From JAQICX01 sp964441455 (GTDB lineage Bacteria > Verrucomicrobiota > Kiritimatiellia > JAQICX01): a DNA stretch of 5,739 nt. The stretch spans positions 1 through 5,739 of the forward strand of contig CAYTUX010000115.1 in the NCBI GenBank assembly GCA_964441455.1. Direction: 5' to 3'. A model generated the notes under the pieces. It saw nothing but the letters and a program-made list of their open reading frames with translations. It searched no databases and was not told the origin of the DNA. The translations under genes were made by a program, and so were the position numbers. Positions 1 through 5,234 of the stretch are shown piece after piece (the first letter of the stretch is position 1; each line of letters opens with the position of its first letter).

Positions 1-9
1 CATTCATAA

Positions 10-40
10 TTCGATGTTGGACGTTCGATGTTCGACGTTC
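10..40. repeat. Heptanucleotide tandem repeat, block 1
   Basis: Four and a half degenerate units of 7 bp begin at positions 10, 17, 24 and 31, with consensus TTSGAYG (for example TTCGATG and TTGGACG). The 14-bp unit pair is also repeated with one mismatch. The block is non-coding and no function is known to me. A second heptad block with a related unit lies 25 bp downstream. Confidence 0.75.
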
Positions 41-61
41 TCCCATTCCTCTCCTTCATCA

Positions 62-91
62 TTGTATATTGGCTGTTGGATATTGGATATT
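62..91. repeat. Heptanucleotide tandem repeat, block 2
   Basis: Four units of 7 bp begin at 62, 69, 76 and 83 (TTGTATA, TTGGCTG, TTGGATA, TTGGATA), followed by TT. The period and the TTNG start match block 1, but the rest of the unit differs, so this is a related family and not an extension of the same array. Confidence 0.7.
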
Positions 92-124
92 TCCTTCCTC
101 CTTCCTTATCTCCCTTTTTCCACC

Positions 125-167
125 CTTCTCGGTGCCCATCGGTGGCTACCCTCTTCTTATCTCTCCC
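125..167. repeat. Dispersed direct repeat, copy A
   Basis: This stretch of about 43 bp reappears in the same orientation at 1932-1975, with roughly 38 of 44 aligned positions identical by eye and one single-base gap. It contains TCGGTG twice at 10-bp spacing (129 and 139) followed by a pyrimidine-rich tail. The two copies flank the insertion sequence at distances of about 250 and 170 bp, so they are not its ends. Confidence 0.7.
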
Positions 168-185
168 CCCTCTCAGATCCAAAGT

Positions 186-236
186 GCTCCTCCCCTGTTT
201 AGGGGAGGTCACCTCGCGTGCGAGTGTGGGAGGGGT
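186..236 (+). repeat. REP-like palindromic element, copy 1
   Basis: A perfect 8-bp hairpin (CCTCCCCT at 189-196, AGGGGAGG at 201-208, loop GTTT) is followed by a smaller GC-rich hairpin built on CTCGC/GCGAG (213-224) and a closing GGGAGGGGTT box. The same architecture recurs inverted at 5525-5624 and direct at 5662-5710. Hairpin plus closing box in intergenic DNA is typical of REP/MITE-like elements. No transposase of the type that moves REPs (RAYT) is encoded in the window. Confidence 0.65.
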
Positions 237-241
237 TCTTC

Positions 242-268
242 CTCTTTGCGCCTTTTGTGTCCTCAGCG
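242..268. repeat. 9-bp periodic repeat, left block
   Basis: Three 9-bp units begin at 242, 251 and 260: CTCTTTGCG, CCTTTTGTG and TCCTCAGCG. They resemble the GCG-plus-pyrimidine repeat at 1978-2010, which suggests the same degenerate family on both sides of the insertion sequence. The region is non-coding. Confidence 0.55.
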
Positions 269-269
269 T

Positions 270-408
270 TCCCGATGGGGCAAGCCCACCGGAGATCTCC
301 TGCAGGCTCGGCGCGTTACTTCCCGACCTCTGTTGATGCCGGCTACAGGTTGCACTCTGCGCTCGAGACATCTCTTCTTCTATTCCAATGGGCTCGCCCC
401 ATTTCTTT
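270..408. other. GC-rich non-coding patch with inverted repeats
   Basis: This stretch is visibly richer in G and C than the genes around it. It contains a 15-bp inverted pair with 13 matches (275-289 and 388-402, core ATGGGGC/GCCCCAT) and a perfect 10-bp palindrome GGAGATCTCC at 291-300. The frames crossing it carry no recognisable domain, and I see no convincing start with a ribosome-binding site. It could be a decayed mobile element or a structured RNA, but nothing seen here decides between them. Confidence 0.4.
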
Positions 409-416
409 ATAATAAT
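409..416. repeat. Target-site duplication, left copy
   Basis: ATAATAAT directly abuts the left end of the insertion sequence and is repeated exactly at 1761-1768 beyond the right end. An 8-bp duplication is the known hallmark of ISL3-family transposition. The exact match means the insertion has not been rearranged at its ends. Confidence 0.93.
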
Positions 417-440
417 GGCTCTGTCACGGTTTGTGTGGAT
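417..440 (+). repeat. Left terminal inverted repeat (IRL)
   Basis: This 24-bp end begins GGCTCTGTCACGG and is the exact reverse complement of 1737-1760. The match stops at 441/1736. It contains TTGTGT (431-436), a possible -35 element for the transposase promoter. Confidence 0.95.
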
Positions 441-461
441 GATACTTGCAATCAATATAAA
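431..461 (+). promoter_or_regulatory. Weak candidate transposase promoter
   Basis: TTGTGT at 431-436 inside the left terminal repeat and TATAAA at 456-461 could act as -35 and -10 boxes, but the 19-bp spacer is longer than optimal. A start near 468 would place the whole 472-516 hairpin in the mRNA. No better match occurs between the IS end and the gene. This is a guess from box similarity only. Confidence 0.25.
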
Positions 462-471
462 AAAATGTTAA

Positions 472-516
472 AAGGGACTCCTCGATAATCATCACATTAA
501 AGAAGAGGAGCCCCTT
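472..516 (+). promoter_or_regulatory. Hairpin that would hide the transposase RBS
   Basis: Positions 472-483 can pair with 505-516 in 11 of 12 positions (one A-C mismatch at 477/511), leaving a 21-nt loop. The right arm contains GAGGAG, the Shine-Dalgarno core of the transposase gene, 10 nt before its ATG. In any transcript that includes both arms the ribosome-binding site would be base-paired. Some IS elements, such as IS10 and IS50, are known to use such structures to block translation from read-through transcripts. That role here is inference. Confidence 0.6.
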
Positions 517-520
517 AAAT

Positions 521-1753
521 ATGAAAGAACAATCTATCACAGAATTATTAAATATTCAAGACTGGAAAGTAGAAAATATTGAAATAAATGAAGAAGGTCA
601 ATATATAAAGATAAAGCTAGAGAAAGATAAAACAAAACCATATCTATGTCCTTGCTGTGGCGAAAAACTTATGTTTGCTTACGACCACTGTAAGGCTCGT
701 GTTGTTGAAGATATGAGATGTTTTGGATACAGGACGTTTATTGAATTTGAACAAGCAAGGTTAAAGTGTTATAAATCCCAAGATATACTCCTTGAAAAGC
801 TTGATTGGATTAAACCACGCCAACATCAAACTACAAGGCTTCAACGCTATTTGGCGTCTTTGTGTGATTATATGCCTGTAGCAGATGTTGCGAGAGTTAC
901 ACATATAGGCAAGAACGTCTTATATCGTATTGACAAAGAGTATTTGCAGGAGCGAAAAGAAACAATTTCACAACCGAAGGTGAGATATTTAGGAATAGAT
1001 GAAATAGCTCTTGAGAAAGGACATAAGTATGCCACTGTGTTTTACGACTTAGAAAGAAGTATGGTCATAGGAATGGTAAAAGGCAGAAAACAACGAAATG
1101 TAAGTTCTTTCTTTCGAAAGTGGGGCAAAACAAATTGTAAAAATGTTACTGCTGTATGTACAGATCTGTGGTCTGCTTTTCACAATAGTGTGAAAGTTCA
1201 TTTAAAGAACGCAGATTTAGTATTTGACAAGTTTCATGTCTTCAAGTATTTGAGTACAGCTATTGATGAAGTTCGTAGAGAAGAGCAAGTGAGAGCAGAA
1301 GAGTCTGGTCAAAAATTGATAAAAGGCTGTCGCTGGATAATGTTGAAGAATGATCTTAAATCTAAGCAAAGAAAACGCCTCGATCAGATTGTTAAAGATA
1401 ATATGAATATTGCCAAAGCAATGCTTTTAAAAGAAAGCTTTACAGCTTTCTACCAAGCTGAAACAAAGGAAGAAGCACTGAATATATTGATTGAATGGAT
1501 AGAACAATGTAAAGAAAGTGGACTTAAACCTTTTGTAAAATTGGCAAAAAGGCTCAACTATTGGAAAGATGGAATATTAGAATACTTTAAACACAGAATA
1601 ACAAATGGAATATCAGAAGGAATTAACAACAAAATAAAGGTTATAAAAAGAAGAAGTTACGGGTTTCAGGATATAGATTACTTTTTACTTAAAATATTAA
1701 GAGCAACAGGATTTATTCCTACTATGGAAGAAGCATATCCACACAAACCGTGA
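521..1753 (+). CDS. ISL3-family DDE transposase
   Basis: This 410-residue transposase catalyses cut-and-paste movement of the surrounding IS. The N-terminal zinc-finger region (about residues 40-95) starts with CPCC at 43-46 and is expected to bind the terminal repeats; H57 and C83 follow. A helical DNA-binding stretch covers about 100-140. The RNase H-like catalytic domain contains D160 (LGIDEIALEKGHKYATV), D215 (CTDLWSAF) and E366 (GISEGINNK), which fit the DDE triad of ISL3, and the family motif DKFHVFKYL at 236-244. The ATG is supported by AGAGGAG at 504-510. The TGA stop lies inside the right terminal repeat. The length is normal and the frame intact. One oddity: the second half of the usual zinc finger reads KCYKS, so the expected last cysteine is Ser86. 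Confidence 0.96.
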   Translation: MKEQSITELLNIQDWKVENIEINEEGQYIKIKLEKDKTKPYLCPCCGEKLMFAYDHCKARVVEDMRCFGYRTFIEFEQARLKCYKSQDILLEKLDWIKPRQHQTTRLQRYLASLCDYMPVADVARVTHIGKNVLYRIDKEYLQERKETISQPKVRYLGIDEIALEKGHKYATVFYDLERSMVIGMVKGRKQRNVSSFFRKWGKTNCKNVTAVCTDLWSAFHNSVKVHLKNADLVFDKFHVFKYLSTAIDEVRREEQVRAEESGQKLIKGCRWIMLKNDLKSKQRKRLDQIVKDNMNIAKAMLLKESFTAFYQAETKEEALNILIEWIEQCKESGLKPFVKLAKRLNYWKDGILEYFKHRITNGISEGINNKIKVIKRRSYGFQDIDYFLLKILRATGFIPTMEEAYPHKP

Positions 1754-1760
1754 CAGAGCC
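1737..1760 (-). repeat. Right terminal inverted repeat (IRR)
   Basis: This is the exact reverse complement of 417-440. It overlaps the last five sense codons and the TGA of the transposase gene (ending at 1753), so the C-terminal residues are dictated partly by the sequence needed for transposase binding. Confidence 0.95.
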
Positions 1761-1768
1761 ATAATAAT
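1761..1768. repeat. Target-site duplication, right copy
   Basis: ATAATAAT is identical to 409-416. Removing the IS and one copy reconstructs the empty site, which reads through from 416 to 1769. Confidence 0.93.
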
Positions 1769-1769
1769 C

Positions 1770-1868
1770 TTCTATCGATTTGATATTAAAGAAAATGCAA
1801 ACTTGTTTTGGAATTTTGTGGTACAGGAATTTGTGGAGAAGCCTGACAAATACCTGTTCCCAAAATAA
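1770..1868 (+). pseudogene. Possible C-terminal gene remnant
   Basis: Thirty-two sense codons end at TAA 1866-1868 with the tail FVEKPDKYLFPK. In the reconstructed empty site the frame continues back to ATG 388, giving a 42-codon ORF that the IS would have interrupted. That upstream part lies in the GC-rich inverted repeat and does not look coding. An open stretch this short can arise by chance in AT-rich DNA. The tail is faintly like the C-terminal region of RAYT/IS200-like transposases (VEKPEDYLFSS-type), but I would not assign it. Confidence 0.15.
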
Positions 1869-1878
1869 CATAACAAAT

Positions 1879-1905
1879 AATTAGTGCAATTAGCGAAATT
1901 AGCTG
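1879..1905. repeat. 9-bp tandem repeat (AATTAG type)
   Basis: Three 9-bp units begin at 1879, 1888 and 1897, sharing AATTAG followed by variable bases (TGC, CGA, CTG). It is the first of five short-period motifs stacked between here and 2101. Confidence 0.7.
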
Positions 1906-1925
1906 GTCAACCCTTTTCTCTTCTT

Positions 1926-1975
1926 TCCGTGCTTCTCGGTGTTCATCGGTGGCTAATCTCTTTCTTATCTCTTCC
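1926..1975. repeat. 10-bp repeat and dispersed direct repeat, copy B
   Basis: Three 10-bp units begin at 1926, 1936 and 1946 (TCCGTG, TCGGTG, TCGGTG plus four variable bases), followed by a pyrimidine-rich tail. Positions 1932-1975 are the second copy of the repeat at 125-167. The third unit is more degenerate in copy A. Confidence 0.65.
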
Positions 1976-1977
1976 TT

Positions 1978-2010
1978 GCGTCTTTAGCGCCTTTAGCGAC
2001 ATTTGCGTTT
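1978..2010. repeat. 9-bp tandem repeat (GCG-pyrimidine type)
   Basis: GCG occurs at 1978, 1987, 1996 and 2005, exactly 9 bp apart, with TCTTTA, CCTTTA and ACATTT between. The unit resembles the block at 242-268. Confidence 0.7.
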
Positions 2011-2022
2011 AAATTCTTCTCT

Positions 2023-2050
2023 CTTTTGTGGCTTTTGCGCCTTTTTGTGG
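2023..2050. repeat. 9/10-bp tandem repeat (CTTTTG type)
   Basis: The units CTTTTGTGG (2023), CTTTTGCGC (2032) and CTTTTTGTGG (2041) follow each other without a gap. The last is followed by CTAAC, which also follows the neighbouring TGG-type motifs in slightly varied form. Confidence 0.6.
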
Positions 2051-2073
2051 CTAACATTCTTCTCTTTTTTCTT

Positions 2074-2101
2074 GATTCGTGTAGATTCGAGTGATTCGTG
2101 G
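2074..2101. repeat. 9/10-bp tandem repeat (GATTCG type)
   Basis: GATTCG begins at 2074, 2084 and 2093, with tails TGTA, AGT and TGG. The block is followed by TTAACC. It is the last of the short-period stack and ends 8 bp before the hairpin repeat at 2109. Confidence 0.7.
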
Positions 2102-2108
2102 TTAACCT

Positions 2109-2143
2109 CTTTTGGTTGCCTGCCTTTCGGCAGACAGGCGGCT
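2109..2143 (-). repeat. Hairpin repeat, left copy
   Basis: Its reverse complement runs AGCCGCCTGTCTGCC, GAAA, then GGCAGGCAACCAAAAG, and both arms recur exactly at 5233-5247 and 5264-5279 on the plus strand. On the minus strand, 2135-2129 (GTCTGCC) pairs with 2124-2118 (GGCAGGC), including one G-U, and closes a GAAA (GNRA-type) tetraloop. It lies 26 bp beyond the stop of the ABC transporter gene and would be in its 3' untranslated region. No U-run follows, so a classical terminator is not shown. Confidence 0.75.
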
Positions 2144-2168
2144 CGGTTACCCTATGCATTTGTAAATT

Positions 2169-3899
2169 TTAAAACGAGCTTCTGGAATACAAGTCGTAGT
2201 AATAGCCCTTAAGGGCAATAAGATCATCATGAACACCATGCTCTACAACTTTGCCTTCTTTCAAAACATAAGTGTAATCAGCATGTTTAACAGTTGAAAG
2301 ACGGTGTGCAATAATCAAAGTGCTTCGCCCCTTGCAAAGCTCAATCATTGACTCCTTTATCAATGATTCTGACTCTGTGTCTAAAGAAGACGTTGCCTCG
2401 TCAAAAACAAGTATTGCAGGGTTTTTCAGAAAAACCCTTGCAATGGAAACTCGCTGTTTCTGTCCCCCCGACAGTTGAACACCTCGCTCTCCAACCAAAG
2501 TATCCAAACCATCAGGAAGGGACAGAATAAAATCATATAAATTCGCATGCTTTGCCGCTTCAATAATATCAGTTTCACTTGCACCTGGATTTCCAAAAGC
2601 AATGTTTTCACCAATTGTTGTGTCAAACAGAAAAACACTTTGCTGAACAACACCGATAGTTTCTCTCAAAAATCTCTGCTTCAATTTGTTGATTGGAACA
2701 TTGTCAATTGATATTTCTCCTTTCTGCGGTTCATAAAATCTCGGCAGAAGAGCAGCAATTGTGCTTTTGCCTGCCCCGGACTCACCAACAAGAGCGACTG
2801 TACTGCCCGGTTTTATCTCCATTGAAATATCTTTTAAAACATCTTCACTATCTTCTTTATATCTGAACCTCACATTGTCAAGTTTGACAAACCCCTGAAT
2901 TTCCCCCTGAATATCAACAGCATCTTCGGCATCTGTGATATCAGGATCAATATCCATAATCTCTGTAAACCTCTCAAAAGATGCAACACCCTGCTGATAC
3001 TGCTCAACAAAATTTATTAAATTCTGAATCGGACGAATTATAAAACGCTGATACAACAGAAATGCAACAAGATCGGGCAGTGTAGTTTTTCCATACATAA
3101 TCAAGATACTACCGCCGCCGATCAAGATTACAGTGTACATCTGCATAAAGAACTGCATACCTGCATGAAAACCGGCCATTGTTGTATACATTCTCTCCTT
3201 GGCAACCCTGAACTCTTTGTTAACATCATGAAATTTGCGAATTTCATGGTCTTCATTTGTAAAAGACTGAACCTCTCTTATTCCCTGAATTGAATTCTCA
3301 ACATTACTATTGATATCCGCAACTTTTTTCCTTACACCTCGAAATCCTTTTCGCATTTTGCCTCCAAAAGATATTCCCCATATAAACATCACAGGAAGAG
3401 GAATTAAACACAAGAGAGCAAGCGGTACACTAAAGTAGAACATAAAACCAAAGCCGCCAAAAATCATAATGCTTGCCATGAACAGATCTTCCGGAGAGTG
3501 GTGGGCAATCTCTGAAATGGTGAAAAGATCATTTGAAATTCGCGACATTATATGCCCGGTCTTTGTCTTATCAAAATAGGAAAAGGAAAGTTTTTGAAGA
3601 TGTCCAAAAAGATCCCTGCGCATATCTGTTTCCATACGAGTACCCAAAACATGCCCCCATTTCATGTTCACATAACTGCTGACAGTCATAACAATAATCA
3701 GGACACAAAGAATCAATATGGGTGTAATAAATGCACTTAAACTTGTAGCTAAAACATCCTCCTGCATAAGTTTTCGAGCCATTACAGGAATAAAAATTCC
3801 GGAGACTCCAAACAGCAGACTCATGCTCAGGTCAAGTAATAAAAGTCCCTTGTGCGGACCATAATATGCTATAAATCTCTTAAATAATGGTTTTTTCAT
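2169..3899 (-). CDS. ABC exporter half-transporter, MsbA/LmrA-like
   Basis: This 576-residue inner-membrane protein has a fused permease and ATPase and is expected to work as a homodimer exporting a lipid, drug or peptide. The substrate cannot be read from the sequence. About six membrane helices lie in residues 19-40, 58-77, 140-158, 160-176, 253-269 and 276-296. The ATPase domain (about 337-576) is complete: A-loop Y347, Walker A GESGAGKST 372-380, Q-loop Q420, signature LSGGQ 476-480, Walker B ILVFDE 496-501 with catalytic E501, D-loop SSLD 504-507 and H-loop H532. All residues for hydrolysis are present, so no degenerate site forces a heterodimer. The length is usual for the family. ATG 3899 is preceded by AGGA three bases upstream. 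It is divergent from the mutarotase gene, and its promoter is overlapped by a dyad operator. Confidence 0.95.
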   Translation of the reverse strand: MKKPLFKRFIAYYGPHKGLLLLDLSMSLLFGVSGIFIPVMARKLMQEDVLATSLSAFITPILILCVLIIVMTVSSYVNMKWGHVLGTRMETDMRRDLFGHLQKLSFSYFDKTKTGHIMSRISNDLFTISEIAHHSPEDLFMASIMIFGGFGFMFYFSVPLALLCLIPLPVMFIWGISFGGKMRKGFRGVRKKVADINSNVENSIQGIREVQSFTNEDHEIRKFHDVNKEFRVAKERMYTTMAGFHAGMQFFMQMYTVILIGGGSILIMYGKTTLPDLVAFLLYQRFIIRPIQNLINFVEQYQQGVASFERFTEIMDIDPDITDAEDAVDIQGEIQGFVKLDNVRFRYKEDSEDVLKDISMEIKPGSTVALVGESGAGKSTIAALLPRFYEPQKGEISIDNVPINKLKQRFLRETIGVVQQSVFLFDTTIGENIAFGNPGASETDIIEAAKHANLYDFILSLPDGLDTLVGERGVQLSGGQKQRVSIARVFLKNPAILVFDEATSSLDTESESLIKESMIELCKGRSTLIIAHRLSTVKHADYTYVLKEGKVVEHGVHDDLIALKGYYYDLYSRSSF

Positions 3900-3954
3900 A
3901 ATTCCTGTTTATTTTAAAATTTTTAATTGACCCGGATATTTTTAAGGTGCGAGT

Positions 3955-3992
3955 GATGTAATATTTACATCATATGATGTAAGAAGTGCATC
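3955..3992. promoter_or_regulatory. Tandem-dyad operator upstream of the ABC gene
   Basis: Two 17-bp dyads separated by 4 bp share the form GATGTAA-N3-TTACATC. The first (3955-3971) is perfect; the second (3976-3992) has the degenerate right arm GTGCATC. The inner halves also form a perfect 18-bp palindrome TTACATCATATGATGTAA at 3965-3982. Half-sites begin at 3955, 3965, 3976 and 3986, about one helical turn apart, so they face the same side of the DNA. The array covers the -10 box and the predicted start of the transporter transcript, as a repressor site would. The regulator family is unknown. Confidence 0.75.
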
Positions 3993-4018
3993 ATATTAGA
4001 AAAAGACACATATGTCAA
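3990..4018 (-). promoter_or_regulatory. Sigma70 promoter of the ABC transporter gene
   Basis: On the minus strand, TTGACA (4018-4013) is a perfect -35 box. It is separated by exactly 17 bp from TATGAT (3995-3990), which matches the -10 consensus at five of six positions. Transcription would start near 3983, leaving a leader of about 84 nt. An 8-bp palindrome ACATATGT (4008-4015) overlaps the -35 box. Confidence 0.75.
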
Positions 4019-4051
4019 ACAGCTTTTCAAATCTAAAACACAAAAATAATC

Positions 4052-4080
4052 TTGTTAATTTTATCAATCATGTCTAAAAT
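4052..4080 (+). promoter_or_regulatory. Candidate promoter of the mutarotase gene
   Basis: TTGTTA (4052-4057) and TAAAAT (4075-4080) are spaced by 17 bp and match sigma70 consensus at four and five of six positions. A start near 4087 would give a leader of about 86 nt. The surrounding DNA is very AT-rich, so chance matches are likely. The dyad operator is about 60 bp upstream and need not control this promoter. Confidence 0.4.
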
Positions 4081-4172
4081 ACCCTCCATATAAATTAACA
4101 CTATAAACTTATACAACCATTGGCTTTTCAAAAAAGAGAACAAAAATGTAACGCCTAAAAAAAAGAAAAACA

Positions 4173-5234
4173 ATGAATATAACAAGCGAACCATATATAA
4201 CCGCAACTGACGGACAGGAAATCACTCTATATACTCTTACAAACGACAATAATATATCAGTAAAAATAATCAACTTCGGTGCAACAATAATAAGCATTGA
4301 AACTCCGGACAAAGATGGCAGCAACAGCAATATCCTAATTGAATATAAAAAGCCTGAAGAGTTTCTGGACAACCCATACTATCTTGGTTCAACAGTCGGA
4401 AGAGTCTGCAACAGAATTAAAAATGCAAAATTTCAGCTTGCCGGACGCCAAGTCAATGTTGATGTGAATCTTGATGACAAACATATTATTCATGGCGGAA
4501 AAGATGGATTTTCACATAAAATCTGGAAGGCAAATATAATAACAGACTCTGTTCAACCGGTACTTTCAATGAGCTACATCAGCCCGGATGGAGAAGCAGG
4601 TTTCCCCGGAGAACTTCAGACAACGGCACTTTTTACTTTAAATAATGAAGATGAGTTTATTACTGAGTACAAAGCCCACACAAGCAAAGAGACTGTAATA
4701 AATCTTACTAATCATGCATATTTTAACCTTGAAGGCTCCGATTCAATCAGAAATCATGAAATCAAAATAAATGCAGGCACTTTTCTGCCGATGACGGCGG
4801 AAGGATTCCCCACCGGTAAAATTGAAAAAGTTGACGGAACAGCTTTTGACCTGAGAGAATTTAAGAAGTTTGGCAACCTGCATGAGTATGAAGAAGAACA
4901 GATTAAACTTTTTGAAGGATACGACCACAATTTTATTGTTGATAAAAGTAATGACAACTTTGTGGCAGCAGTTAAAGAGCCGAATACAGGAAGAGTATTA
5001 AAGGTATACTCAACAGAACCGGGTGTTCAGCTATACACCTCAAATTCAATACATGAAAAAACTTCAAAGTTTACATCTTTTAAACAACATTGTGCATTCT
5101 GCCTGGAAACACAACATTTCCCAAATTCACCTAATATTGAATATTTTCCGTCAGTTGTAATAAAACCGGGAGATAAGTTTAAATCAACAACAAAACTGAA
5201 ATTTGAGACAATACAGAGTTCACAGGGCTCATAG
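4173..5234 (+). CDS. galM: Galactose mutarotase (aldose 1-epimerase)
   Basis: This cytosolic enzyme of 353 residues interconverts the alpha and beta anomers of galactose and related aldoses, feeding the Leloir pathway. The residues that bind and process sugar in characterised GalM proteins are all present: R81 (CNRI), H107 (IHGG), H181 (TNHAYFNL, the general acid), D251 (GYDHNF) and E312 (LETQHFP, the general base). Their spacing closely parallels the Lactococcus lactis enzyme. The early GATI motif (36-39) and the late PGD (332-334) also fit. There is no signal peptide. The ATG at 4173 gives the normal N-terminus, although the upstream AAAGAAAAACA is a poor ribosome-binding site. No other galactose gene adjoins it. 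The TAG stop overlaps the first two bases of the downstream hairpin repeat, which may have truncated or replaced the original 3' end after QSSQGS. Confidence 0.95.
   Translation: MNITSEPYITATDGQEITLYTLTNDNNISVKIINFGATIISIETPDKDGSNSNILIEYKKPEEFLDNPYYLGSTVGRVCNRIKNAKFQLAGRQVNVDVNLDDKHIIHGGKDGFSHKIWKANIITDSVQPVLSMSYISPDGEAGFPGELQTTALFTLNNEDEFITEYKAHTSKETVINLTNHAYFNLEGSDSIRNHEIKINAGTFLPMTAEGFPTGKIEKVDGTAFDLREFKKFGNLHEYEEEQIKLFEGYDHNFIVDKSNDNFVAAVKEPNTGRVLKVYSTEPGVQLYTSNSIHEKTSKFTSFKQHCAFCLETQHFPNSPNIEYFPSVVIKPGDKFKSTTKLKFETIQSSQGS

Larger units (their letters stand above)
417..1760 (+). mobile_element. Complete ISL3-family insertion sequence, 1344 bp
   Basis: The element is bounded by perfect 24-bp terminal inverted repeats (417-440 and 1737-1760) and a perfect 8-bp target duplication. 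It carries a single transposase gene of 410 codons with the ISL3 DDE triad. Length, repeat length, duplication size and single-gene layout all fit the ISL3 family, whose members are usually about 1.3-1.5 kb. No passenger gene is present. Intact ends, intact frame and unmutated duplications suggest a recent, possibly still active insertion. I do not recognise it as a named IS. Confidence 0.95.

Noticed and set aside
69..488. A 139-codon plus-strand open frame across the left non-coding region and into the IS
   Set aside because: It runs through tandem repeats, a REP-like hairpin and the IS left end, has no ribosome-binding site and resembles no protein family. The overlapping shorter frames have the same problems.
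1879..2101. CRISPR array
   Set aside because: The units are only 9-10 bp, have no spacers and change sequence from block to block. There are no cas genes nearby.
3955..3992. Assigning the operator to a named family (PadR, BlaI/MecI-type or GntR)
   Set aside because: The half-site spacing is close to but does not match the PadR consensus, the TACA/TGTA spacing differs from BlaI/MecI sites, and no regulator gene is in the window.
4109..4372. Minus-strand open frame overlapping the galM start
   Set aside because: It is an antisense shadow of the galM 5' region. Its hydrophobic look follows from AT-rich codons read backwards, and no start signal supports it.
2169..5234. A functional unit of sugar export or uptake formed by the exporter and GalM
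   Set aside because: The genes are divergent with separate predicted promoters, the exporter is of a lipid/drug type with no substrate-binding protein, and nothing else links them.
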